DNA of 64,000 bases from NAT127 sp034717695 (GTDB lineage Bacteria > Pseudomonadota > Gammaproteobacteria > Pseudomonadales > Porticoccaceae): positions 1-64,000 of the forward strand of contig JAYELS010000038.1 of assembly GCA_034717695.1 (NCBI GenBank). Direction: 5' to 3'. Both the position numbers and the translations under genes were made by a program. The notes beneath the pieces are model-generated. The model was not told the DNA's origin. It made no database searches and saw only the letters and a program-made list of their open reading frames with translations. This document shows, one piece after another, positions 16,398-26,184 of this stretch (position 1 is the stretch's first letter; every line of letters starts with the position of its first letter).

Positions 16398-18941
16398 TCA
16401 AGCCGACTTCGCAATAACTTCGTCCCGCTCCCCCTCCCGCGCCGGGCGAATCTGCCCCCGCTCCTCGACGAACATCACATTGCTGTCCTTTTCCTCGGGC
16501 GCATTGACGAAGGTGCGGAATCGCTTGAGTTTTTCCGGGTCCTCGAGGGTGGTTTTCCACTCGCACTGGTAGGTGCCGACGATGGCATTCATCTGGGTTT
16601 CCAGTTCCGCGCAGATGCCCAGCTTGTCGTCGATGATGACTTCCCGCAGGTAGTCGAGGCCGCCTTCGAGGTTTTCGAGCCACACCGAGGTGCGCTGCAG
16701 GCGGTCGGCGGTGCGCACGTAGAACATCAGGAAGCGGTCGATGTATCGGATGAGGGTGTCGTCATCCAGATCGGTGGCAAACAGATCGGCGTGACGAGGC
16801 TTCATGCCGCCGTTGCCGCACAGGTAGAGGTTCCAGCCGTTCTCTGTGGCAATCACCCCGAAATCCTTGGACTGGGCCTCGGCGCATTCCCGGGTGCAGC
16901 CGGAGACTGCGGATTTCAGTTTGTGGGGGGAACGCAGGCCCTTGTAGCGGTTCTCGATGTAAATGGCCATGGTGACGCTGTCCTGCACGCCGTAGCGGCA
17001 CCAGGTGGAGCCGACGCAGGATTTCACCGTGCGCAGGGCCTTGCCGTAGGCGTGGCCGGTTTCGAAGCCGGCATCCACCAGCTCCTTCCAGATGGCGGGC
17101 AGGTCGCCCATGTGGGCGCCGAACAGGTCCACCCGCTGGCCCCCGGTGATCTTGGTGTAGAGGCCGTACTTCTTGCCCACCTGGCCGAGGGCGATCAGTT
17201 TGTCCGGGGTTATCTCCCCGCCGGGAATACGGGGCACCACGGAATAGGTGCCGTCCTTCTGCATGTTGGCTAGGAAGCGGTCGTTGGTGTCCTGCAGACC
17301 CGCGTGCTTGTCCTTGAGCACATAGTCGTTCCACAGGGAGGCGAGAATGGACGCCACCGCCGGCTTGCAGATGTCGCAGCCGCGGCCCTTCCCGTGTTTA
17401 TCCAGCAGAGCGTCGAAGGTGAGCAGTTGCTCCACCTTGCAGATATGGAAAATTTCCTGGCGGGTGAAGGGAAAGTGCTCGCAAATCGACTTGTCGACGG
17501 ACACGCCCCGGGCTTCCAGCTCGTAATCCACCACGGATTTGAGCAGCGCCGAGCATCCCCCGCAGCCGGTGCTGGCCTTGGTGGACGACTTGATATCGCC
17601 GAGGGAACAGCAACCGCCGTCGATGGCCTCGACGATGCTCCCCTTGCTGACGTTGTGGCAGGAGCAGATGGTGGCCGCCAGGGGTAGCGCCGCGGGCCCC
17701 AGTTTCGGCGCGCCACCGGCCACCGCCGGCAGAATCAGGGACTCAGGATTGGCGGGCAGCTCGATACCGTTCAGGAAGTACTGCAGCAGGGTGTCGTAAT
17801 CGTCGCAGTCCCCCACCAGCACCGCCCCGAGCAATGTCTTGCCGTCGGCGCTGACATTGATGCGCTTGTAGACCTCCTCCCGCTCGTCGGAGAACACATA
17901 GGCAATGGCGCCTTCGGCCTTGCCGTGGGAATCGCCGATGGAGCCCACATCCACACCCAGCAACTTCAGCTTGGTGCTCATGTCCGCGCCGGTGAAAACC
18001 CTCTTGTCCTCCGTCAACTGGCTGACCGCCACCTCCGCCATGCGGTAGCCGGGCGCCACCAGGCCGTAGATGAAGTTGCCGTAGGCGGCACACTCGCCAA
18101 TGGCGAAGATATCGGAGTCCGTGGTGCGGCAGTGGTAATCCACCACGATGCCGCCCCGGGCGCCAATCTCCAGGCCCGCGTCCCGGCCGAGCTGATCGTA
18201 GGGGCGGATACCCGCGGAGAACACGATCATGTCGGTCTCCAGGTGCCTGTCCCCGGGGAAATTCATCCGCAGCTTGCAGGTCTCCCCCGCCACGATGTCC
18301 TGGGTGGCGGTGCTGGTGTGGATGATCACCCCCAGGGCCTCGATCTTGCGGCGCAGCATCTTGCTACCGCCCTCGTCCAGCTGCACGCCCATGAGGCCCG
18401 GGGCAAACTCCACCACATGGGCCTCAAGACCGAGATTCTTGATGGCGTTGGCGCACTCCAGGCCCAACAGGCCGCCCCCCACCACCACGCCCACGGAAGC
18501 GCCCTGGGCGGCATGCTTGATGGCCCCCAGGTCATCGATGGTGCGGTAGGTCAGGCAGCGCTCGTGGCCGGAACCGGGGATCGGCGGCACAAAGGGGTAC
18601 GACCCGGTGGCGAGCACCAGCTTGTCGTAAAAGAACTTGCGACCCGCCTCGGTGACGACGGCCTTCTCCTCCCGGAGGATTTGCTTTACCGCATCACCGA
18701 AATAGGCCTTGACCCCGCTCGACTGGTAGAACTCCCGGGTGGTGAGGGCCAGCTCCTCCGGCTTCTTGCCGGCGAAAAACTCCGACAGGTGCACCCGGTC
18801 GTAGGCCGGGCGGGGCTCGGCGCCGATCACCGTGATCTCCACGTCCAGCTTCTTTTGCAGCAGTTGGTCCACATAGTGGTGCCCCACCATGCCGTTGCCC
18901 ACCACCAGGATTTTTTGGGTTGCCCCGCTGTTGATACTCAT
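16398..18941 (-). CDS. nirB: Nitrite reductase [NAD(P)H] large subunit NirB
   Basis: This 847-residue cytoplasmic enzyme reduces nitrite to ammonium. In order it has an FAD/NAD(P)H oxidoreductase domain (GNGMVGHHYVDQLL, then VVVGGGLLGLECA), a BFD-like [2Fe-2S] region (CSCHNVSKGSIVEAI and STGCGGCS), and a siroheme/[4Fe-4S] reductase domain with the cluster cysteines in CVGSTWCRYG and VSGCTRECAEAQSKD. Length and order are those of Escherichia coli NirB. GAGAGG precedes ATG 18941. It heads the nitrate-assimilation operon; a sigma-54-like promoter and an attenuator-like terminator lie in its leader. Confidence 0.97.
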   Translation of the reverse strand: MSINSGATQKILVVGNGMVGHHYVDQLLQKKLDVEITVIGAEPRPAYDRVHLSEFFAGKKPEELALTTREFYQSSGVKAYFGDAVKQILREEKAVVTEAGRKFFYDKLVLATGSYPFVPPIPGSGHERCLTYRTIDDLGAIKHAAQGASVGVVVGGGLLGLECANAIKNLGLEAHVVEFAPGLMGVQLDEGGSKMLRRKIEALGVIIHTSTATQDIVAGETCKLRMNFPGDRHLETDMIVFSAGIRPYDQLGRDAGLEIGARGGIVVDYHCRTTDSDIFAIGECAAYGNFIYGLVAPGYRMAEVAVSQLTEDKRVFTGADMSTKLKLLGVDVGSIGDSHGKAEGAIAYVFSDEREEVYKRINVSADGKTLLGAVLVGDCDDYDTLLQYFLNGIELPANPESLILPAVAGGAPKLGPAALPLAATICSCHNVSKGSIVEAIDGGCCSLGDIKSSTKASTGCGGCSALLKSVVDYELEARGVSVDKSICEHFPFTRQEIFHICKVEQLLTFDALLDKHGKGRGCDICKPAVASILASLWNDYVLKDKHAGLQDTNDRFLANMQKDGTYSVVPRIPGGEITPDKLIALGQVGKKYGLYTKITGGQRVDLFGAHMGDLPAIWKELVDAGFETGHAYGKALRTVKSCVGSTWCRYGVQDSVTMAIYIENRYKGLRSPHKLKSAVSGCTRECAEAQSKDFGVIATENGWNLYLCGNGGMKPRHADLFATDLDDDTLIRYIDRFLMFYVRTADRLQRTSVWLENLEGGLDYLREVIIDDKLGICAELETQMNAIVGTYQCEWKTTLEDPEKLKRFRTFVNAPEEKDSNVMFVEERGQIRPAREGERDEVIAKSA

Positions 18942-18986
18942 AGTGCCGCCTCTCTGACGCTCGGTTCCCGCAGCAGCCGTGCACGC

Positions 18987-19019
18987 AAAAAACCCCTGTC
19001 ACCGTGCGGTGACAAGGGC
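18987..19019 (-). terminator. Intrinsic terminator in the nirB leader, attenuator candidate
   Basis: On the minus strand arms CCCTTGTCACCG and CGGTGACAGGGG enclose a two-base loop and are followed by six T. It lies 46 bp upstream of the nirB start and about 100 nt downstream of the predicted transcription start, so it is inside the leader. A further perfect hairpin (19049-19065, CCGGTAG/CTACCGG) precedes it. Leader terminators controlled by nitrate-responsive ANTAR proteins (NasR, NasT) are known for nas/nir operons. No such regulator gene is in the window. Confidence 0.75.
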
Positions 19020-19130
19020 TTCGTTACCCGGGGGATTGTTGATGCTCGCCGGTAGTGGCTACCGGTGATGGCTGCGGGGGGTTAATGCCATGCCGCACAG
19101 GGCGGCAATGTGGTTCACGCTATTGGTTAT

Positions 19131-19146
19131 TCAATATACGTGCCAA
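19131..19146 (-). promoter_or_regulatory. Sigma-54-like (-24/-12) promoter of the nirB operon
   Basis: The minus strand reads TTGGCACGTATATTGA. TGGCACG matches the -24 element fully and the spacing to the -12 element is correct, but the -12 dinucleotide is GA instead of GC. The start would be near 19120, leaving a leader of about 180 nt that contains the terminator. Nitrogen-controlled nitrate-assimilation operons commonly use sigma-54 with NtrC. Confidence 0.55.
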
Positions 19147-19308
19147 TGTTGGCATAGAGGCAGCCCAGCGTGGAGAAAGGTCGATTTAGCGCAATTTCAA
19201 TGGGTTAGGTCGTCCTGCAACCCCACAACGAGACGCTGGAGAAAACCCACAGAGGGCAATGCCCTCAATTGGCGCCCATCGCAAATATGGCGCACCAAAT
19301 GTAGTCGC

Positions 19309-19339
19309 TGAATCGCTCCGGGCTCCTCGGAGCGAATCA
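19309..19339. repeat. Solo IS-end-like palindrome
   Basis: TGAATCGCTCCGGGCTCCTC matches the terminal inverted repeat of the IS3-family element at 20196-21504 at about 20 of its first 24 bases, and its own two halves also pair. It lies beside the chimeric rhs fragment and looks like a left-over element end. Confidence 0.5.
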
Positions 19340-19436
19340 GGGTGACCGACAACGGGGAGAGGTCTGAAACAACGACTGGCCCAACTCATTTACTACCCTC
19401 TACTTTTAGCTGCGGTTAAAAATGGGGGGATTACCA

Positions 19437-19627
19437 CCTGGTAGTACAGGGCATTGGTGGCGTTGTTGCGCAGGTGGGTGAGGTAGCCCTGGCCGTTGTA
19501 CAGGTACTTGACCGCCAGGCGGTTGCTGGGGCCGGGGTAGGTGAGCACGTCGAGGCGGTTCATGCTGTCGTAGGCCATGAAGGTGACCTGGTCTTTGGCA
19601 TCCTTCTGGGTGATCAGTCCCCCAGCA
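19437..19627 (-). pseudogene. Chimeric rhs/YD-repeat fragment
   Basis: About 64 codons of YD-repeat protein are nearly identical to two separated parts of the large rhs pseudogene. LITQKDAKDQVTFMAYDS corresponds to the segment encoded near 24000-24066, and MNRLDVLTYPGPSNRLAVK onward corresponds to the segment near 23592-23720. The roughly 280 bp between them is absent. The surrounding sequence is unrelated on both sides, there is no start signal, and it cannot be a functional gene. It looks like a recombination relic of an rhs locus. Confidence 0.85.
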
Positions 19628-19668
19628 TGTTGCGAACTCGATGTGTCCAATCGAATCTGCCGCATCAA

Positions 19669-19764
19669 CTGAGAGAATTTTTACTCTGATCTGATCCCCG
19701 TTTCCCGAGCAGTTACACAGAATTATTTACAGGGTCCATCAAGCTTCGTTTGCGCTCAGGATTA
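19669..19764. other. Short intergenic stretch, possible old mobile-element edge
   Basis: The stretch GTTACACAGAATTATTTACA (19711-19730) resembles the terminal repeats of IS256-like elements. No transposase remnant is attached, so this is a weak indication only. Confidence 0.2.
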
Positions 19765-20115
19765 TCATACTCCCTTCACTTCTGACAACCAATCAACGAA
19801 ACACAAAAGCACGCTGAATATAAAAACCCATAAAAAAATCCAGAAACTTATGAAATCCTTCACACAGGAAAGCAAGATATTAAATGACAATATCATAAAT
19901 ATGCTGGCACTAATGAAAGCAAGTCCAGAGATATTCCGAGAAAACCAAGCAGGATTAATTGTTTTCTGAAGAACGAAAACCAAAAATACCACAATTGGTA
20001 TGCCAATAATTTTCAGGCTGATAGACGGCATAAAATAAATTATTGCACTACCAGTTAAAACTAAAATCTGCGCCGGAAAACTGTCTTCGACTAATACTCG
20101 TTGATACCTAGTCAT
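19765..20115 (-). CDS. Small AT-rich four-helix membrane protein, candidate Rhs immunity protein
   Basis: The 116-residue protein has four predicted membrane segments (about residues 16-33, 36-52, 64-83 and 89-108) with short loops. Its base composition is far more AT-rich than the neighbours, typical of toxin/immunity cassettes. When the IS at 20196-21504 and one TTCC duplication are removed, the upstream rhs frame runs to a TGA that overlaps this ATG as ATGA. Such overlap directly after a variable rhs C terminus is the usual place of the immunity gene. No family is recognised, so the function is inferred from position and topology. Confidence 0.6.
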   Translation of the reverse strand: MTRYQRVLVEDSFPAQILVLTGSAIIYFMPSISLKIIGIPIVVFLVFVLQKTINPAWFSRNISGLAFISASIFMILSFNILLSCVKDFISFWIFLWVFIFSVLLCFVDWLSEVKGV

Positions 20116-20245
20116 TTATTTCCCTGCTCAAATGGGATTCTATTTACAGTTTCTGTGACCGCAGTACTTACCGCCATCGCACCCACCGTATTTCCTGAAT
20201 CGCCCCGGGTTTGTCGGAGACTCCATTTCTTGAGAGGATGGAGTT

Positions 20246-20566
20246 ATGAACAAACGAATCAGATATTCACCTGAAGTCAGAGAGCGTGCTGTGCGGCTTG
20301 TGTTTGAGCAGCAGGAAGCGCATGGGTCACAGTGGGCAGCGCTACAGTCGGTTGCCCCAAAAATTGGGTGTACCGCGGAAACACTCCGAAAGTGGGTGCG
20401 CCGTGCGGAAGCGGGCCGGAGTGATGGTGGCGGGATACCTACCTCGGAGCGGGAGCGTCTCAAGGCGCTTGAGCGGGAGAACCGAGAGCTGAAGCGGGCC
20501 AATGAGATATTACGCAAGGCTTCCGCGTATTTTGCTCAGGCGGAGCTCGACCGCCGACAGAAGTGA
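20246..20566 (+). CDS. IS3-family transposase OrfA
   Basis: The 106-residue DNA-binding subunit has an N-terminal helix-turn-helix (SPEVRERAVRLVFEQ to AETLRKWVRRAE) and a C-terminal leucine-zipper-like coiled coil (LKALERENRELKRANEILRKAS), the standard IS3 OrfA layout. Its stop overlaps the orfB start. In this family OrfA-OrfB fusion by -1 frameshifting gives the active transposase, but I do not see a strong slippery A-run at the junction. Confidence 0.95.
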   Translation: MNKRIRYSPEVRERAVRLVFEQQEAHGSQWAALQSVAPKIGCTAETLRKWVRRAEAGRSDGGGIPTSERERLKALERENRELKRANEILRKASAYFAQAELDRRQK

Positions 20567-21465
20567 GTGTGGCGTTTATCGACGAGCACAGGGACGCGCA
20601 CGGGGTCGAGCCAATCTGCAAGGAACTCCAGATTGCCCCGTCCACGTACTACGAACACAAAGCTCGACAGAAGGACCCAGAGCGGTTACCCGACCGCAGC
20701 AAGCGGGATCAGGCCCTAGAGACCGAGATTCTCCGCGTCTGGCACGAGAACTTTGGTGTTTACGGCGTCCGCAAGGTCTGGCGGCAACTGTTGCGTGAGG
20801 GGATTATGGTGGCCCGTTGTACCGTCGCCAGACTGATGAAAAAGCTTGACCTTCAGGGCGTTAGGCGTGGCGCCCGCACCTGGACAACGATCACCGATGA
20901 TCAACTGTACCGTCCGGCGGACAAGGTGAATCGGCAGTTTGTCGCCACCCGCCCCAACCAGCTGTGGGTGGCCGATATTACCTATGTCGCGACCTGGTCC
21001 GGTTTTGTCTATGTGGCCTTCATTGTCGATGTGTTTGCACGCGTCATCGTAGGCTGGCGCGTGAGCCGGTCGCTCCATACCGAATTGGTACTGGATGCCC
21101 TGGAGCAAGCCATCTGGGCTCGCGGAAAGGCAAAGGGACTGATTCACCACAGCGACCGCGGTGTCCAGTACCTATCGATCCGCTATACCGAGCGGCTGGC
21201 AGAAGCCGGAATAGATGCCTCTGTCGGCAGCGTGGGCGATTCCTATGACAACGCTTTGGCCGAGACTATCAATGGTCTGTTCAAGACAGAGGTCATCCGC
21301 CACAGGGGTCCTTGGCGCAGTATCGACGATGTAGAGTTTGCAACGCTGGCATGGGTGGACTGGTTCAACAACCGGCGACTGCTGGAACCGATCGGCAATA
21401 TCCCGCCGGCGGAATATGAATTGGCGTATTATCGCCAACTGGATGAGTCGGCTAAAGCGGCCTGA
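20563..21465 (+). CDS. IS3-family transposase OrfB (DDE integrase)
   Basis: The 300-residue catalytic subunit carries the retroviral-integrase-like DDE triad: Asp in WVADITYV, Asp in HHSDRGVQY and Glu in DNALAETINGLFKTE. The HTH_21-type region (GVYGVRKVWRQL) precedes it. It opens with GTG 20563, overlapping the orfA stop as GTGA. No frameshift or stop interrupts it. Confidence 0.95.
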   Translation: MSVAFIDEHRDAHGVEPICKELQIAPSTYYEHKARQKDPERLPDRSKRDQALETEILRVWHENFGVYGVRKVWRQLLREGIMVARCTVARLMKKLDLQGVRRGARTWTTITDDQLYRPADKVNRQFVATRPNQLWVADITYVATWSGFVYVAFIVDVFARVIVGWRVSRSLHTELVLDALEQAIWARGKAKGLIHHSDRGVQYLSIRYTERLAEAGIDASVGSVGDSYDNALAETINGLFKTEVIRHRGPWRSIDDVEFATLAWVDWFNNRRLLEPIGNIPPAEYELAYYRQLDESAKAA

Positions 21466-21466
21466 C

Positions 21467-24400
21467 TCAAACTAACGGGTCTCCGGAGAACCCGGGGCGA
21501 TTCATTCCTGCAGAATACGCCATTCCCCCAGTAAACAACGTAATCCCTAACCTAGTAATGCTACCAACATTGGGGTTTGTCAACGCATCATAGTATGCTT
21601 GACCGACTCCATAGTTCCCGTATAGCCTCAAACCAGACCTGACCACGGACATGCTTAGTCCAGCGCCACTGACACCAGCCGCTGATACTGTGCCGATCGT
21701 CGTGACAGCCCACCTAGCAACATCCTGACCTCGCTTAAGCCCCACCACACCATGATCGCCCCCATACACGGCAAACCCACCACCCGGATGATTTGCTGCG
21801 ACAGGATAGAATCCATTCGGTGGAGCCGCGGCTATAGCCGCAGGGCTGGCAACTGTCATAGGTGCACCACTGCCAATCTGCTCAACGGTTGTATGGGACT
21901 GCCTTATCGCATGCGCAGGGGGCTTGGTGGAGAACAGGATTCGAAACTCGTTGCCAATTTCACTCACAAGGTCCGTCTTGTAAGTCACCGATTCCCGTAT
22001 GCCCATGCCCACCGCCGTCAATCCCATCCCAACAGCGGCACCCTTGACGCCGTCAATGAACTTGCCTCCCTGAGCCTTGGCACTCACACCGCCCGCCACC
22101 AGGTTCACCCCTGTTCTGGCCATGGCGCTCATGTTTTTCGTAATGGCGCCAACCATCCCACCGCCAGCCCCCGTTCCGTACATCACAAAGCCTATCGCCG
22201 CACCGGTGAACATTTGCCCTATGGTACCGCCGTTGGCATCCGTCATGGCGGCACTGAAGGCCATGCTGCACCAACCTTGGCAGCCCGGGATAAAGTTGAG
22301 GGCGACACTGATGATGGTCGATAACCCTTCCACCTTGCCAATCGCCCTGAGTATCTTGCGCCGCAGCTCCCGCTCAAACTCCACCACCGCGCTCACCGCA
22401 TTCTTGATCGCCTTGCCAATCTTCTTGAACAGGCTCTTCAAAAAATACCCGCTCGGGTCGGTATAGCTCAGCGGGTTGTTCTCCACATAGCTGTAGCGGT
22501 TCAAGCCCTGCAGGTTGGTGCTGTCCTGCACAAAGGGATCGGCACTCAGGAACCGGCCTATCTCCGCATCATACACCCGCCCGCCCATATGGATAAGGTT
22601 GACGCCATCGAGCTGGTTGTGGCCGGTAAAGCCCTTGTGGGTGGTGGCGCTGGTGAGGGTCAGCGCCGGGATGGTGAGGTTGCCCTTCTGGTAATTATTC
22701 AGGGTGCTCCAGTTTCCGAGGAGGCTTTGCAGTTGGGCGAGTGTCGGTGCTCTGCGCTTGCCCCAGGGGTCGAAGCTGAAGGATTCCACCTCGTTGCCCG
22801 ACTCGTCGGTGATCACGGTGATGCTGCCCAGGTGATCCTTGTGCAGGTAGCGGGTTTTGATCGTACCGGCACTGCCTGCAGTGCGGTTAGTGTAGGTGAC
22901 AATGCTGTTGCCGCCCACGGTGTGGCGCTCTTCCACCGTGCCGCTGGGCAGGGTGACCTTCTCGTACAGGCCGCCCACATGGACGGTGCTGGTGCTCTGC
23001 CCGCCGTTGTTGTCGCTGCGGGTGAGCAGTTGCCGGTCGGGGCCGTAGGTCATGGCCGTGCTGTTGCTGCCCTGGGTGATCTGGGTGGGTTTGTCAAAGG
23101 CGCTCCAGGTAATGCTGCGGCCATCGCCGCTGGTCATATTGCCGTTGGCGTCGTAGGCATAGCTGGTGTTTTTGGTGCCGACACTGCCGCCACTGATCTG
23201 GCAGACGGCGTGCAACCGGTTACCGGCACCGCACTGGCTGCCGTAGCTGTAGGTGCCCACGCCGGTTTTGGTGCGGATATTGCCCAGGGCGTCGTAGCTG
23301 AGGGCCGTGGTCTGCAACTGGCCGTTGCCGAAGTTGGCGCTGGTGCTGGTCAGGCGGTTGAGATTGTCGTAGTCAAAGGTTTCGGTAAAGGCCTTGAGGG
23401 TGTCGGTGCGGGCAGTGAGGTTGCCTAGCTTGTCGAAGGTGAAGCTGAGGTTCTGGCGGTTGTTGATGGGGCTGTTGCCCGTGCTGACGCTTTGCAGGTA
23501 GCCGGTGCTGGCCTGGTAGACCCGGCTGGTGGTGAGGCCGTTGCCGTGGGTCTCGCCGGTGACGTTGCCCCGCGCGTCCATGGCGGTGACCTGGTAGTAC
23601 AGGGCATTGGTGGCGTTGTTGCGCAGGTGGGTGAGGTAGCCCTGGCCGTTGTACAGGTGCTTGACCGCCAGGCGGTTGCTGGGGCCGGGATAGGTGAGTA
23701 CGTCGAGGCGGTTCTGGCTGTCGTAGCTCATGTTGGTGACGTAGCTGGCACCGGCAATAGCTTCGGTGACCTGGGTGTTGCGGCCAAAGGCATCGTATAC
23801 CAGGGTTTTGCTGTAGCTATTGGGGCCGGTGGCCTGGTGCAGCTGCCCCTTGCCGGCGCCCGTGGCGGTATCGTACACCCAGGTGGATGTGTGCGCGGCG
23901 TTGTTACCCGTGCAGCCGCTGGTGGACTGGCTCGCCTGGGCAAGGCCTGTCGAGATACTGCCAGTATAAAGATCGGTCCGCTTCACCATGCGACCGAGCA
24001 CATCGTAGGCCATGCAGGTGACCTGGTTCTTGGCGTCCTTCTGGGTGATCAGTTCCCCCAGCATGTTGTAGGTGTAGGTCCAGGTGCCCTTGTCGGGGTC
24101 GACCATGGCGATCTTGCGGCCCATGTCGTCGTAGGTGATGGTGGTGGGCGTGACGGTGAGGCCGCTGACTGCAGGTGGCGTGAGGCTCGCCATCTCGCCA
24201 AAGGGGGTGTAGGTGTAGGTAATGGCCTTGCCGGTATTGTCGGTGACCTGGATCAGGTTGCCGAGGGAGTCGCGCACCTCCACTTTTTGCTGGTTTTTAC
24301 CGGTGGTGTCCATCCGTGAGGTGGTGGTGAGGCCATTGTAGACCACCGTGTCGGTACGACTGTTGGCATCGACGGTTTGCGTGGCACGGCCCAGCACATC

Positions 24401-26115
24401 ATAGGAGATGGTGTTCCACAGGGGGCTGCCGCTGATATAGGGCTCACTGACTTTAGTGTTGTGGCCGAGGCTGTTGTACTGGTAGTCCACCTTGATCCAC
24501 TGCCCATCAAAACCGAGGGTGGCCTCGCGCACGGTGCGACCCAGCTTGTCCAGATAGGTGCGGGTGTCGCTGCCGTCCGCACCTAGCACCCGCACGAAGT
24601 AGAAGGCGTTGGTCGGGCAGGCTGGACTGGCGCCAACGCAGCTGTTGTAGCTGGTGGCGGTGGTCACCGCATTGGCGGTGCCGTAAAGTGCTGTGGTGGT
24701 CAGTACCCGGCCAAAAGGGTCGTAGGTGTAGCGGGTTTTGAGACCGTTGGGGTCGGTGGTTTCCTGCACCAAGCCGGCATTGACGGAGGTATCCGGGAAA
24801 TAGCTGTGGGTGGTGGTCTGGTTGAGGGCGTTGATCTCACTGGTCACATAGCGCCCGGTGCTGTCGTAGGTGACGCGGTTTGTGCGACTGGCGAAGTCCG
24901 GCCCCGATACCGTCACCGCCAGGTTGTGGCCAAAGCTGTCGACCTGGGTCTGGCCACTGCCGTTGAGGCCGTAGGCGGTGCGCAGGATATCGGTGCCGGT
25001 GCCATCGGGCTTGCGGACGAATTCCGTCATCTTGCGACCGGTGGTGGCGTCGTAGGTAAAGCCCGAGGAGCGGTTGGGGCCTGGAGATTGGCCAGCCAGG
25101 GTACTTCTCACAGTGGCTACCGACAGCTCGCCCATGAGCCAACTACCTGGATTGTTGCTGTAAAGAGACCAGGTTTCCTTGGTTCGCAACAAGTCATTGT
25201 TGGCGTTGTAGACGCGGTCGACCTGGGTGCGAATATCGTTGTTGCCCCAGTAATAGATCTCGTAGGGTGTGGGATTGGTGGTTTCTTCCTTGTGCAGGAA
25301 GGCGCCGTTCAGGTCCCGCTTGGTGACAGTGGTGGTCTTGACCCCGCGCACGTAACGCCGATTGACGCCGGTCCCCATGGAGATGACTTCCCAGGTGTTG
25401 AGGGTGTCACTCAGCACATGGTTGCCATTCAAGTTGGTGGTGGTCATCTGTACCAAGGTGCCGTGCTTTTGGTTGGCGTAGTCATGGCTGAACTTGGCAA
25501 CGGAGCGAATATTGGTGTCGTTGTTGATGGTGGTGACTTCCTCGAAGCCGATATTGCCCAGCCCCTGCTGGTGCATAAGCAGGCGCTTGTAGCGGTAGCT
25601 GGTGCTGTTCATGCCGCTACCCGCAAGGCCGTTGCTCTGCTCCACCTTCGCCACCAGGTAGCTGGCATTTTGAACATTGATCAGGGGGTACGTGGCAGCG
25701 GCGCCTTGGTCATAAAAGGCCGCGCCCGCCGGATCAGAAGGATCGGTGAGAAAGCGGTAGGTGAACCTGGTCTGCACACCCATGCCGTTCTGGACCTGGG
25801 TGAGGTAATCCGGCCGGACACTCTTGTGGGATCGGATCTGCCAGACATTGCTGAAGGCCAGAATCAAGTCGGCCATGCCATTGCCGGAGATATCCGCCAC
25901 CAGGGGATTGGCATCCCAGCCAAGGCTGGAGATGCCTGTGTTCAGATTGGTAAAGGCCCCCAGATTGGCGTTGGCAAGCAACACATTCCAGGTGGTGCCA
26001 TTGGAGTACAGCAGGTCGGCCTGGCCCCTGGATCAATGGATTGGCGGACGACGGAATCCATGTTGTATCGGTCCAAATCGACAGCCCCGTCGATGGCGCA
26101 AAAGTGAACGTCCAC
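21467..26115 (-). pseudogene. Large rhs/YD-repeat polymorphic-toxin gene, broken at both ends
   Basis: The main frame (from about 26020 to 21467) encodes over 1500 residues. An FG-GAP/VCBS and TcdB-middle-like N-terminal part (ADLILAFSN) comes first, then many YD repeats (ITYDDMGRK, YDPFGRVL), then the Rhs core ending GRFLSADPF and NPLSYTDPSGY near base 22450. A variable tail of about 330 residues follows, Gly/Ala-rich and hydrophobic. At the 5' side the coding sense continues in another frame (WTDTTWIPSSANPLIQG, about 26020-26115), so there is a frameshift or small deletion near 26022 and no secretion N terminus. The last 12 residues come from the IS at 20196-21504. Confidence 0.9.
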
Positions 26116-26184
26116 TGCCAACTCAGCGACCGGAACGAGTGACCGGGAATCCGGGCTTACGCGAGCCCCTGATCCGGCGGCGGG

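Larger units (their letters stand above)
20196..21504 (+). mobile_element. Complete IS3-family insertion sequence, 1309 bp
   Basis: Terminal inverted repeats begin TGAATCGCCCCGGGTT at both ends (20196 rightward and 21504 leftward) and match over about 28 bp with few differences. A 4-bp direct repeat TTCC flanks them (20192-20195 and 21505-21508). The element carries overlapping orfA and orfB on the plus strand. It is inserted in the 3' end of the rhs gene. The intact repeats and open frames suggest a fairly recent, possibly active copy. Confidence 0.93.

Noticed and set aside
20560..20570. Programmed -1 frameshift site at the IS orfA/orfB junction
   Set aside because: There is no A6G-type slippery run; the GTGA overlap with independent start is equally possible, so no frameshift site is annotated.
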